Part shown: positions 18,134 to 26,442 of the stretch, one piece after another
Layout: every line of letters starts with the position of its first letter
Position numbering within the stretch: position 1 is the stretch's first letter
Assembly (NCBI GenBank): GCA_002415135.1
Contig: DIBY01000009.1
Location: 83,701-147,700, forward strand
DNA length: 64,000 nucleotides
Source of the DNA: Flavobacteriales bacterium UBA5040
GTDB lineage: Bacteria; Bacteroidota; Bacteroidia; Flavobacteriales; Weeksellaceae
Reading direction: 5' to 3'
Notes under the pieces: generated by a model
Database searches by the model: none
The model's input: the letters and a program-made list of their open reading frames with translations, nothing else
Told to the model about the DNA's origin: nothing
Translations under genes and position numbers: made by a program

Positions 18134-18781
18134 ATGATTGTACCCGAAGCCTATTTAGAAAATCCTATTTTTGATCACTTATCCGATCGCGAAAAGGCGG
18201 TTCTGAATTCGAATGCCTCGTTAATGCAATTTGATCAGGAAGAAATGTTTATTAAAAATGAAAGCTTATTGTTTTCAGTATTTTATATTTACAAAGGAGA
18301 GGTGAAAATTAAAGACGATAAGTGTCGCCTCATCGATCTATATGGAGAGACCGATTTTATAGGATTGCGTTATTTGTTTAATGATGATCCGGTTTTTTTC
18401 TCCGCCTATGGAGTGAAAGGCACTCAGGTTATTCAGTTCGAGAAAAATGTTTTTAAGAAATTTGTCACTACCAATTCAAAATTCTTGGTCGATGTTTATA
18501 ATGAGTCCTGTAATAATATAACTGCACTCACGAGAAATCTTTTGAGTTACAAAGCCCACAAGATCAATGGTGCGCTCGCAGATTTCCTGTTGCATTACAA
18601 TGAAAGAGGGTGCCTTCTGTTTTTGAAACAGAAAGAAATCAGCGAAGTTTTAGGATATTCAAGGGAAAATGTGAATAAATGTCTGAATGAATTTACGTCG
18701 GACGGATACATTAAATACACCGACGAACGCATAGAAATTGTTAATGCTGAAGGTTTGAAATCGATCCGGAAATTTGGATAG
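18134..18781 (+). CDS. Crp/Fnr-family transcriptional regulator
   Basis: Protein of 215 aa with an N-terminal cyclic-nucleotide-binding-like beta-roll (about 25-115) and a C-terminal winged helix with the recognition segment KEISEVLGYSRENVNKCLNEF near residues 168-188. The four cysteines are scattered (DDKC, NESC, RGC, NKC) and do not form the N-terminal Fnr iron-sulfur cluster, so direct oxygen sensing is unlikely. It is divergent from dcu-porin-aspA, with 192 nt between, and is a natural candidate to control that operon. The effector is unknown. Confidence 0.88.
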   Translation: MIVPEAYLENPIFDHLSDREKAVLNSNASLMQFDQEEMFIKNESLLFSVFYIYKGEVKIKDDKCRLIDLYGETDFIGLRYLFNDDPVFFSAYGVKGTQVIQFEKNVFKKFVTTNSKFLVDVYNESCNNITALTRNLLSYKAHKINGALADFLLHYNERGCLLFLKQKEISEVLGYSRENVNKCLNEFTSDGYIKYTDERIEIVNAEGLKSIRKFG

Positions 18782-18787
18782 TTTTAA

Positions 18788-19216
18788 TTAAACATCTTTT
18801 ATAAAGTCCTCATATTCATAAAAGACTCTTTCAAACCCGTCCATTTTTTCTATAAAAAACTCGAAGATTTCTTGCCACGTATTTTTATTATAAATAGAAA
18901 CATTTTCTTTGGTGATCCAAAATCGGGAAATGACTTTTCCGTTTTCTAAAGTGTAAAATTCATCCTTCTGAATTTCACCTAACTCTTCTTCTAAAATAGA
19001 TTCCAGCGACCACATCTTCTCGAAATATGCATTGCGGAAAATCTCATCGTTGATTTCTATATCTAAAGAAACTTCCGCTTTTTTAGCATCAGCATTAAAT
19101 TTAAAGGAGAAATCTTTAATCTTGGTATTGTACAAAATCCACTTTCTGGGAAAACTTTTCCCAAAGGCGATCCAGAATTCTTTTCTTAATTTTTGTGCTT
19201 CTTCTTTGCTAAACAT
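18788..19216 (-). CDS. DUF4268 domain-containing protein
   Basis: Cytoplasmic protein of 142 aa matching the DUF4268 pattern: an N-terminal KEEAQKLRKEFWIAFGKSFPRKW, a middle with alternating strands, and FWITKENVSIYNKNTWQEIFEFFI towards the C-terminus. No catalytic motif is visible and the function is unknown. It is convergent with the Crp-family gene, with only 6 nt between the two stops. No neighbour shares an obvious pathway. Confidence 0.82.
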   Translation of the reverse strand: MFSKEEAQKLRKEFWIAFGKSFPRKWILYNTKIKDFSFKFNADAKKAEVSLDIEINDEIFRNAYFEKMWSLESILEEELGEIQKDEFYTLENGKVISRFWITKENVSIYNKNTWQEIFEFFIEKMDGFERVFYEYEDFIKDV

Positions 19217-19438
19217 TCCACTGAATTTATGACCTGCGAACTTACTTAAAATATCACATTATAAACAATGCACTGCGCAATTTTTAAGACAAACTGTTTT
19301 GCACCTATTTTTCTACCTAAATAAATATTTTCAGTTCTTTCTATTTAAATAAATAATATGCGTGAATTCGTGGCAAAGTTTGTTGTGTTTAAAACCCTAC
19401 TTCTCTATCTTATGAAAACTTTTACTTAATTTTACATC

Positions 19439-19846
19439 ATGCTTTCTAAAAAATCTCAGTATGCACTCAGAGCGCTTTCCTTTCTCGTGCAGAAAAAGGA
19501 TCAAGGACCTGTTTTGATTTCAGATATTGCCACTGAGAAAAAAATTCCGATCAAATTTTTAGAAAATATTCTTTTGGAACTGAAAAAAGCCGAAATCCTG
19601 GATAGCAAAAAAGGAAAAGGTGGCGGCTATTTTTTTAACGCCGATCCGAGTCAGGTTACACTTGCAACAATTATTCGTTTGGTGAATGGCCCGATTGCAA
19701 TGATTACGTGTGTGAGTCTTAATTTTCACGAACAATGTCTTAATTGCAACCATGAACACTGTGGATTGCATGATGTTCTGATCGAAGTTCGTGATGCTTC
19801 TTTAGCGATTTTAGAAAAGAAAACTTTGCTGGATATTGCAGATTAA
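19439..19846 (+). CDS. Rrf2-family transcriptional regulator
   Basis: Winged-helix regulator of 135 aa. The DNA-binding part covers residues 1-80 (KKSQYALRALSFL, then KFLENILLELKKAEILDSKKG and GGGY). Cysteines at 91, 100, 103 and 108 form a cluster near the position used for iron-sulfur binding in IscR-type members, though the spacing is different. Some Rrf2 proteins (CymR) instead control cysteine synthesis. It lies directly upstream of cysH-cysD-cysN, 89 nt from cysH, so control of sulfate assimilation is the obvious proposal. Whether it binds a cluster is untested. Confidence 0.92.
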   Translation: MLSKKSQYALRALSFLVQKKDQGPVLISDIATEKKIPIKFLENILLELKKAEILDSKKGKGGGYFFNADPSQVTLATIIRLVNGPIAMITCVSLNFHEQCLNCNHEHCGLHDVLIEVRDASLAILEKKTLLDIAD

Positions 19847-19875
19847 ACCACTCGCTTTTTATTTGATTTATTAGT

Positions 19876-19890
19876 CCACTAATTTGGTAG
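19876..19890. promoter_or_regulatory. candidate operator upstream of cysH
   Basis: Imperfect inverted repeat CCACTAA-T-TTGGTAG (5 of 7 paired) in the gap between the Rrf2 gene and cysH, ahead of a weak -7 element CAAATTTG. It is a plausible site for the neighbouring Rrf2 protein. Confidence 0.3.
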
Positions 19891-19935
19891 GGTAATAAAT
19901 TTATTGCAAATTTGCTGACATTAAATAACGAATTA

Positions 19936-20631
19936 ATGTTCTCAACACCCGAAATTCAGCACATAGAAAGCCTCTCTCTCGAGCAAAGTCTTTTTAAAAT
20001 ATGCGAGATGATTCCAGACGGAATTGTCTTTTCAACTTCTTTAGGCCAGGAAGATCAAATCATTACCGATGTTATTTTTAAAAATAAATTACCCATAAAA
20101 GTTTTTACGCTTGATACGGGAAGATTATTTTATGAACATTACGACCTTCTTTCCAACAACAATTCCAAATACAAAATCAAAACGGAAGTCTATTTTCCGG
20201 AAGTTGAAGATGTTGAAAAGTTTGTCAATGAAAAAGGAATTAACGGCTTTTTTCATTCTGTAGAAAATAGAAAAGAATGTTGCTACATCAGAAAAGTTAA
20301 ACCACTCAACCGTGCTTTGGAAGGAGCAAAAGTTTGGATTACTGGTTTGAGAAGTGAACAATCAGAAAACCGACATTCTTTAAAAATGCTGGACTGGGAC
20401 GAAACCAGACAACTCTATAAATTCAATCCACTACTCCATTGGACTTACGATGAGGTTTTAAAATACATTGACGAACATCAAATTATGGATCTACCACTTC
20501 ATAAAAAAGGCTTCATCAGTGTTGGTTGCAAACCTTGTACAAGAGCAATTGAACCCGGAGAAAATCCGCGCGCCGGAAGATGGTGGTGGGAAGAATCTCA
20601 GAAAGAATGCGGTCTGCATTCAGAAAAATAA
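19936..20631 (+). CDS. cysH: adenylylsulfate (APS/PAPS) reductase, iron-sulfur type
   Basis: Reductase of 231 aa which makes sulfite from activated sulfate. It has the ATP-pyrophosphatase-like fold with FSTSLGQEDQ near 32-41. Cys115-Cys116 (KECCYIRK) and Cys198/Cys201 (GCKPCT) form the pattern that binds a [4Fe-4S] cluster; the catalytic cysteine is Cys225 in KECGLH. Enzymes with this cluster usually accept APS directly, and no APS kinase is encoded here, which supports APS as substrate. An in-frame TTG at 19912 gives eight more residues; I prefer the ATG. cysD follows after 18 nt. Confidence 0.93.
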   Translation: MFSTPEIQHIESLSLEQSLFKICEMIPDGIVFSTSLGQEDQIITDVIFKNKLPIKVFTLDTGRLFYEHYDLLSNNNSKYKIKTEVYFPEVEDVEKFVNEKGINGFFHSVENRKECCYIRKVKPLNRALEGAKVWITGLRSEQSENRHSLKMLDWDETRQLYKFNPLLHWTYDEVLKYIDEHQIMDLPLHKKGFISVGCKPCTRAIEPGENPRAGRWWWEESQKECGLHSEK

Positions 20632-20649
20632 AAATTCTAAAACACAATT

Positions 20650-21558
20650 ATGTCAAAATATCATTTAAATGATCTCGAGCAATTAGAAGCGGAAAGCATT
20701 TATATCATGCGGGAAGTTGCGGCTCAATTTGAAAAACCTGCGCTATTATTCAGCGGAGGAAAAGATTCGATTACGCTGGTTCATTTGGCGATGAAAGCTT
20801 TTGCTCCGATGAAAATTCCGTTTCCATTGGTTCATATCGATACCGGTCATAATTTCCCCGAAGCACTGGCTTACCGAGATTTCTTTGCCAATGAGATTGG
20901 TGCAGAATTAATTGTCAGAAAAGTGGAAGACACGATTCACAAACAAAAACTGACCGAACCGAAAGGAAAGTTCGCTTCCCGAAACTGGTTGCAAACGCAC
21001 ACTTTATTAGAAACAATTGAAGAATTTCAATTCGATGCGTGTATTGGTGGAGCCAGACGTGATGAAGAAAAAGCCCGAGCCAAAGAACGGTTTTTCTCTG
21101 TTCGGGATGATTTCGGTCAATGGGATCCAAAACTGCAAAGACCGGAATTATGGAAAATTTACAACGGACGAATCAACAAAGGTGAAAATGTTCGCGTCTT
21201 TCCTATTTCGAACTGGACCGAACTTGATGTATGGAATTACATTAAAAAAGAAAAAATTCAATTGCCTTCTATTTACTTTTCTCACGAAAGAGAAGTTTTG
21301 GAATATGAAGGTCAGTTGATCGCGGTTTCAGATTTCATTCAAATTGATGACAACGATGTTATTTCTACGAAAACTGTTCGATATAGAACTGTCGGCGATA
21401 TGACCTGTACGGCAGCCGTAGAAAGCAATGCAACAACTTTAGATGCAGTTGTTCAGGAAATTACCGCCTCCAGAATTTCGGAAAGAGGAGAAACCAGAAT
21501 TGATGACAAAGTAACCGAAGCCGCCATGGAAGACCGAAAAAAAGGAGGATACTTTTAA
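20650..21558 (+). CDS. cysD: sulfate adenylyltransferase subunit 2
   Basis: Small catalytic subunit of ATP sulfurylase, 302 aa, which forms APS from ATP and sulfate together with the GTPase CysN. The PP-loop is SGGKDS at residues 35-40. Other family marks are HIDTGHNFPE, the IGGARRDEEKARAKERFFS stretch and the C-terminal SERGETRIDDK. Length is normal. It is followed by cysN, but the 92-nt gap is filled by an imperfect inverted repeat built of heptamers. Confidence 0.97.
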   Translation: MSKYHLNDLEQLEAESIYIMREVAAQFEKPALLFSGGKDSITLVHLAMKAFAPMKIPFPLVHIDTGHNFPEALAYRDFFANEIGAELIVRKVEDTIHKQKLTEPKGKFASRNWLQTHTLLETIEEFQFDACIGGARRDEEKARAKERFFSVRDDFGQWDPKLQRPELWKIYNGRINKGENVRVFPISNWTELDVWNYIKKEKIQLPSIYFSHEREVLEYEGQLIAVSDFIQIDDNDVISTKTVRYRTVGDMTCTAAVESNATTLDAVVQEITASRISERGETRIDDKVTEAAMEDRKKGGYF

Positions 21559-21560
21559 TG

Positions 21561-21634
21561 AGTAATCGGTAATGAATAATGAGCAACTGGTGGCGCGGAA
21601 CGCAATTATTGCTCATTGCCGATTACCCATTACC
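21561..21634. repeat. heptamer-based inverted repeat between cysD and cysN
   Basis: The left arm (21561-21586) and right arm (21609-21634) pair at about 20 of 26 positions. Both arms have a 7-nt period: AGTAATC, GGTAATG, AATAATG on the left; CATTGCC, GATTACC, CATTACC on the right. The 22-nt loop is GC-richer. It lies 3 nt after the cysD stop. Confidence 0.75.
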
Positions 21635-21650
21635 AATAAATAAAAAAAAC

Positions 21651-22889
21651 ATGGATATATTAAGATTAATGACCGCAGGAAGCGTTGATGATGGTAAAAG
21701 TACTTTAATCGGTCGGCTATTATATGACAGCAAAAGTATTCTCGTGGATCAACTGGAAGCCTTGGAAAAACAGTCTAAAAATAAAAACTCCGACGGAATT
21801 GATTTGGCGATTCTCACCGATGGTTTGCGCGCCGAACGCGAACAGGGAATTACCATTGATGTGGCGTACCGATATTTCTCGACGCCAAACCGTAAATTTA
21901 TTATTGCAGATGCTCCGGGACACGTTCAATACACGCGTAATATGATTACAGGTGCGTCAAATTCTGATTTGATGATCATCCTGATCGATGCCCGACAAGG
22001 CGTTATTGAGCAAACCAGACGTCACAGTATTATCGCTTCTTTGTTGAAAATAAAACACGTTGTGATCGCTGTGAACAAAATGGATCTGGCGAATTACTCG
22101 GAAGAAGTTTTTGAAAATATTAAAACTGATTATCTGCAAATTGCCCAGAAATTAAACCTCAGCAATATTCAGTTTTTCCCGATCTCGGCTTTGGATGGCG
22201 ATAATATTGTAGATCGTTCTACGAAAATGCCTTGGTTTCAAGAAAGTTCTTTGTTAGAATATTTAGAGCAAGTCGAAATTAATAAAGAAATCAATCTGGA
22301 AGATACACGCTTTCAGGTACAATTTGTTATCCGTCCTCAAACAGAAGAACTCCACGATTATCGAGGTTATGCGGGAGAAATCGTAAGCGGCGTTTATAAA
22401 AAAGGTGACCGGATCAAAGTCCTTCCACAAAATATTGAAACCACTATTTCCAAAGTTGAAACAGGTGGAAAAGAAGTCGACGAGGTTTTTGCACCTCAAC
22501 CCGCGGTAATTCATATTGAAGATGACATCGATATTTCGCGTGGTGATTATTTTGTAAAGGTGGATCAAATTCCGACTGTGGCTAATGAATTCCAAGCATT
22601 AGTTTGCTGGATGGATCATAAGGAATTAGTTCCCGGAAATAAATATTTTCTTCAGCACCGAAGTAAGTTGATTAGAACTATTGTCAAAGAAATCGATTAT
22701 CAATTAGATGTTAATTCATTAGAGAAAACTCCTACTGATTCGGTAAAATTGAATGAAGTGGTTAAAGTTACTTTAAAAACTGCGAGTCCTTTAGTATTTG
22801 ATTCTTTTGAGAAAAACAAAGGAACAGGAAGTGCGATTTTAATTGATGAAACCAGCAATTCTACTGTTGGTGCCGTAATGATTCTATAA
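21651..22889 (+). CDS. cysN: sulfate adenylyltransferase subunit 1 (GTPase)
   Basis: EF-Tu-like GTPase subunit of ATP sulfurylase, 412 aa from the ATG at 21651 (MDILRLMTAGS). Switch and nucleotide motifs are GSVDDGKS at 10-17, DAPGH near 91 and NKMD near 146, followed by two beta-barrel domains. There is no fused C-terminal APS kinase. An in-frame start at 21579 would translate the inverted repeat and is rejected. The next gene starts 3 nt after the stop. Confidence 0.95.
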   Translation: MDILRLMTAGSVDDGKSTLIGRLLYDSKSILVDQLEALEKQSKNKNSDGIDLAILTDGLRAEREQGITIDVAYRYFSTPNRKFIIADAPGHVQYTRNMITGASNSDLMIILIDARQGVIEQTRRHSIIASLLKIKHVVIAVNKMDLANYSEEVFENIKTDYLQIAQKLNLSNIQFFPISALDGDNIVDRSTKMPWFQESSLLEYLEQVEINKEINLEDTRFQVQFVIRPQTEELHDYRGYAGEIVSGVYKKGDRIKVLPQNIETTISKVETGGKEVDEVFAPQPAVIHIEDDIDISRGDYFVKVDQIPTVANEFQALVCWMDHKELVPGNKYFLQHRSKLIRTIVKEIDYQLDVNSLEKTPTDSVKLNEVVKVTLKTASPLVFDSFEKNKGTGSAILIDETSNSTVGAVMIL

Positions 22890-22892
22890 TTC

Positions 22893-24419
22893 ATGAGCGA
22901 AATTCAACCTAATAATATGCATCCGCTATTCCTAAATTTGGAACGGATTCCCGTATTATTGGTTGGACATGATGAATTGATTTTCAGAGCAGTAAAGCAA
23001 ATCTGCCGAAATTCCATCAATTGCAAAATCAAAATTTTTGATGAAAACATTTCAGAAGAATTAATTGAATTTTCTTCGGACAAAGCCAACATCATGCTTT
23101 TCCATCGGAAAATGGGAGAAGATGATCCACAGGATTTTGGCTTATTAATTATTTCTACTGAAGATCACGAATACGAAGAACATCTTCTTCAACTTTCTCA
23201 TAATAAAAACATCCTAATCAATGTTATCGGGAAACCACAGATCAGTGATTTCTCTTTGGTTTCGGTCATTAAAAAAGAAAATATAAAACTGGGAATTTCT
23301 TCCAATGATTATTCACCAGAAGTTCAGGAAAGAATTAATAGAATTATCGAACACAGCATTCCATCTGACCTCGAAGAGTTTATTGTAAAGTTGAAATTCG
23401 CCTACAAAAACCCTTTAATGAACCGGGAAGATGAATTGAAATCGCTCGATGCGATCACGGCTAATTATCTTGATCAAAAACAAAAACATCCACTCGCAGA
23501 TTCTGAATTCGAAAATTTAGAGAAAATCACGAAAGCAGTTCGCCGTCGTTCTAATATCTATCTGGGAATTATCGGCGTGCTGGTTTTAATCGGCGTTCTT
23601 TCTTATCTTGTTTTTGAATTTCAATTATTACCAGATATCAACCAATTTCTAAATGCGGACAACCATATTTTCTATAAAATGCTGGCGGTTGGTTTCATCG
23701 CAGAATTGGTGGTTGGAAGCACGGGAATGGGTTACGGAATTATTTGCACCACGATTCTTTTAATGCTGAATATTGCACCTCCTATCATTAGTGCAAGTAT
23801 TCACTCGGCAGAAACATTTACCTCTGCAGCGGGAAGTATCAGTCATTTCAGGCTGAAGAATGTGAATATGAAGTTGGTAAAAGCCTTGGCAATTCCAGCA
23901 ATTATTGGAGCGGTTATCGGCGCATTATCACTCACCTATTTTGGACAACATTATGCGCATATTGTAAAACCAATTATTTCCTGCTACACTTTATATCTCG
24001 GAATTAATATTTTACGAAACGCTTTTAAAAATAATAGAAAGAAAAAACGAATTCAGAAATCTGGTCGAAGTATTAAAGTCTTAGGATTATTTGGTGGATT
24101 TGTTGATTCATTTAGCGGCGGTGGTTGGGGACCAATTGTTACCGGAACCTTATTAAAAGATGGACGAACACCAAGATATGTGATTGGGAGTTCTACCCTA
24201 TCCAAATTTATTTTGACGATTACCAGTGCGATTACTTTTGTTATAACAATTGGTATTCAGCATTGGAATATTGTCCTCGGACTTTTGATTGGCGGAATTG
24301 TAACGGCACCATTCGCAGCGATGCTTACAAGCAAAATACCGATTAAGAAAATGTTTGTGGTAATTGGTATTCTTATTATTACTTTGAGTATGATTTCGAT
24401 TGTAAAATCATTGACTTAA
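22893..24419 (+). CDS. TauE/SafE-family (TSUP) transporter with an N-terminal siroheme-synthase-like domain
   Basis: Two-part protein of 508 aa. Residues 9-150 resemble the NAD-binding half of precorrin-2 dehydrogenase/siroheme synthase (PLFLNLERIPVLLVGHDELIFRA, then ISSNDYSPEVQERINRIIE), but the glycine-rich GGGxVA loop is degraded to GHDELI. Residues 220-508 are a membrane domain of about eight helices with the TSUP marks GSTGMGYG near 276 and FVDSFSGGGWGP near 407, the sulfite/sulfonate exporter family. It is the last gene of the cys unit, 3 nt after cysN, so it probably moves a sulfur oxyanion. The N-terminal part may be a sensor or a relic. Confidence 0.82.
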   Translation: MSEIQPNNMHPLFLNLERIPVLLVGHDELIFRAVKQICRNSINCKIKIFDENISEELIEFSSDKANIMLFHRKMGEDDPQDFGLLIISTEDHEYEEHLLQLSHNKNILINVIGKPQISDFSLVSVIKKENIKLGISSNDYSPEVQERINRIIEHSIPSDLEEFIVKLKFAYKNPLMNREDELKSLDAITANYLDQKQKHPLADSEFENLEKITKAVRRRSNIYLGIIGVLVLIGVLSYLVFEFQLLPDINQFLNADNHIFYKMLAVGFIAELVVGSTGMGYGIICTTILLMLNIAPPIISASIHSAETFTSAAGSISHFRLKNVNMKLVKALAIPAIIGAVIGALSLTYFGQHYAHIVKPIISCYTLYLGINILRNAFKNNRKKKRIQKSGRSIKVLGLFGGFVDSFSGGGWGPIVTGTLLKDGRTPRYVIGSSTLSKFILTITSAITFVITIGIQHWNIVLGLLIGGIVTAPFAAMLTSKIPIKKMFVVIGILIITLSMISIVKSLT

Positions 24420-24434
24420 CAACATGTATTTTTA

Positions 24435-24593
24435 AACCACATAAGTCACAAAAGTTTTTGATGAGTGAAGTTGAAAATGATACTGCTGAAAAGTACACAA
24501 AATATTCGTTTAAAATTTTGAACCACAAAAGTCACAAAAGTTTCTATTGATTGAAGTTTAAAATAATACTGCTGAAAAGCTCACAAAATATCG
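24435..24593. repeat. two direct repeats of about 74 bp
   Basis: Unit 1 (24435-24508) and unit 2 (24521-24593) both start AACCACA(T/A)AAGTCACAAAAG and share ATACTGCTGAAAAG and a CACAAAATAT end, with divergence in the middle. They are AT-rich and non-coding, and lie between the transporter stop and its terminator. Confidence 0.7.
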
Positions 24594-24601
24594 AACGAAA
24601 A

Positions 24602-24628
24602 AAAAACCTTCCATTACAGAAGGTTTTT
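24602..24628 (+). terminator. terminator of the sulfate-assimilation unit
   Basis: Stem AAAAACCTTC (24602-24611) / GAAGGTTTTT (24619-24628) with a 7-nt loop CATTACA. It lies 183 nt after the stop, beyond the direct repeats. Confidence 0.7.
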
Positions 24629-24709
24629 AAATATATTTTGCAACAATTGAACTTGTTACCAATTTCGTGGATTACCATTTAAATAAATAAAGGACTCTTT
24701 TAAATTGAT

Positions 24710-25147
24710 TTAATGCTGATAAGAAATACTATCCGACGGTTTCCCTCTGTTGTATTTTTTAATATAAATCAACTTCCCTTTTTCATTATAATGTTTCCAA
24801 TCTCCAGCATAAAACCAATGTATATAATCATCGGTAATTTCAGTTTTAGATTGACCTTTTATTTTCACTTTTCCATTAGTATGGAAAATTTTTGTTTTGA
24901 TTAAATCTTTTCGATAAGCGTCTTTTTGAAATTGTACTCCATTAATGGTAGTTTTCCAGACGCCTACTTTTATCCCTTTTCTATATTTTCCTTTAGAAAC
25001 ATAATTTCCTTGTTCCGTGGAATTAGATTCTACCCATTTACCCTCTCTTTTTTGAATCTTGTCTTCCTTTACATATTGATTAATTTTGACTGGAGCGCAA
25101 GACACAAGTGAGATTGTTAATGATAAAAGAAAATACTTGAGATTCAT
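24710..25147 (-). CDS. lipoprotein with MORN-like repeats
   Basis: Protein of 145 aa with a lipoprotein signal peptide (LTISLVSC, lipidated Cys17). The mature part has repeats of the MORN/YwqK type: GKYRKGIKVGVWKTT, GKVKIKG and GDWKHYNEKGKLIYIKKYNRGK. Such repeats occur in secreted and membrane-associated Bacteroidota proteins of unknown function. It starts 4 nt after the kbl stop on the same strand, so it may be co-transcribed with kbl, with no functional link evident. Confidence 0.75.
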   Translation of the reverse strand: MNLKYFLLSLTISLVSCAPVKINQYVKEDKIQKREGKWVESNSTEQGNYVSKGKYRKGIKVGVWKTTINGVQFQKDAYRKDLIKTKIFHTNGKVKIKGQSKTEITDDYIHWFYAGDWKHYNEKGKLIYIKKYNRGKPSDSISYQH

Positions 25148-25151
25148 ACAT

Positions 25152-26345
25152 TTAAATAACTCCTAAGTCCTTTCCTACTTTTTCAAACGCTGCAATCGCT
25201 TTGTCTAAGTGCTCTCTGGTGTGAGACGCAGAAAGTTGAACTCTGATTCTGGCTTTCCCTTTTGGTACCACCGGAAAGAAAAATCCGATCACGTAAATTC
25301 CTTCTTCCATTAAATGTTCTGCCATTTTTTGAGCTAAAGGGGCATCGTATAACATTACTGGAACAATCGCTGCTTCGCCGTCAGGAATGTCAAAACCTTT
25401 GGCTTTCATTTCTTTTCTGAAGTATTCTGCATTTTCCATTACCTGATCTCTCAAACTGGTGTCGTCAGAAATCATATCTAAAACTTTTATTGCAGCACCA
25501 ACGATTCCGGGAGCCAAAGAATTCGAGAATAAATAAGGTCTTGAACGCTGTCTCAACATATCGATGATCTCTTTTTTACCAGAAGTAAATCCACCCAACG
25601 CGCCGCCTAAAGCTTTTCCTAAAGTAGAAGTAATGATATCTACTCTACCCATTACATCATTAGCTTCGTGAGTTCCACGGCCGGTTTTACCAATAAATCC
25701 GGTTGCGTGCGAATCATCAACCATTACCAAACAGTCGTATTTATCCGCCAAATCGCAAAGCCCTTTTAAATCTGCTACAATTCCGTCCATAGAGAAAACA
25801 CCATCTGTTACGATGATTTTAAAACGGTGGTCTTTTTTGGAAGCCTCGATAAGCTGCTCTTCCAAATCTGCCATGTTATTATTCTTGTAACGGTATCTGG
25901 CTGCTTTACACAAACGAACACCATCAATAATCGAAGCGTGGTTTAATTCATCAGAAATAATTGCATCCTGATCAGTGAATAAAGGTTCGAAAACTCCACC
26001 ATTTGCGTCAAAACATGCAGCATATAAAATCGTGTCTTCTAAACCTAGAAAACCAGAGATTTTTGCTTCTAATTCTTTATGAATGTCCTGAGTTCCACAA
26101 ATGAAACGTACCGAAGACATTCCGTAGCCGTGGCTTTCGATCATGTCCTGAGAAGCTTTCATCACTTCTTTATTATTCGACAATCCCAAATAGTTATTGG
26201 CGCAAAAATTTAAGAGTGTTTTTCCGTTGGCTTCAATCACTGCAGATTGCTGTGAAGTGATGATTCGCTCGTTTTTGAACAAGCCGTCATTTTTAATATT
26301 TTGAAGTTCGCTCTGTAAATTTTCCAGATAATTTTTAGAAATCAT
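25152..26345 (-). CDS. kbl: glycine C-acetyltransferase (2-amino-3-ketobutyrate CoA ligase)
   Basis: PLP enzyme of 397 aa in the alpha-oxoamine synthase family, which cleaves 2-amino-3-ketobutyrate with CoA to glycine and acetyl-CoA in threonine degradation. NFCANNYLGLSNN near 47-59, SVRFICGTQDIHKELE near 80 and the PLP lysine in STLGKALGGALGG near residue 243 fit Kbl best. Relatives such as BioF and serine palmitoyltransferase share the fold but differ in these segments. Threonine dehydrogenase (tdh) is not in the window. Confidence 0.93.
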   Translation of the reverse strand: MISKNYLENLQSELQNIKNDGLFKNERIITSQQSAVIEANGKTLLNFCANNYLGLSNNKEVMKASQDMIESHGYGMSSVRFICGTQDIHKELEAKISGFLGLEDTILYAACFDANGGVFEPLFTDQDAIISDELNHASIIDGVRLCKAARYRYKNNNMADLEEQLIEASKKDHRFKIIVTDGVFSMDGIVADLKGLCDLADKYDCLVMVDDSHATGFIGKTGRGTHEANDVMGRVDIITSTLGKALGGALGGFTSGKKEIIDMLRQRSRPYLFSNSLAPGIVGAAIKVLDMISDDTSLRDQVMENAEYFRKEMKAKGFDIPDGEAAIVPVMLYDAPLAQKMAEHLMEEGIYVIGFFFPVVPKGKARIRVQLSASHTREHLDKAIAAFEKVGKDLGVI

Positions 26346-26378
26346 ATTTAATTATTTTGAATCGCTAAAATACGAAAA

Positions 26379-26400
26379 AAAGCACTCTTTGAAGTGCTTT
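26379..26400 (-). terminator. terminator after the M1 aminopeptidase gene
   Basis: Stem AAAGCACT (26379-26386) / AGTGCTTT (26393-26400); the A run to its left is the T tract on the minus strand. It lies 43 nt beyond the stop at 26443 and just before kbl. Confidence 0.75.
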
Positions 26401-26442
26401 TCTAATATTGATATTGTTAACATAAGGTTAAACTTAAGTTGA

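Noticed and set aside
21579..21650. Longer cysN with start at 21579
   Set aside because: It would translate the inverted repeat; the ATG at 21651 gives the normal CysN N-terminus.
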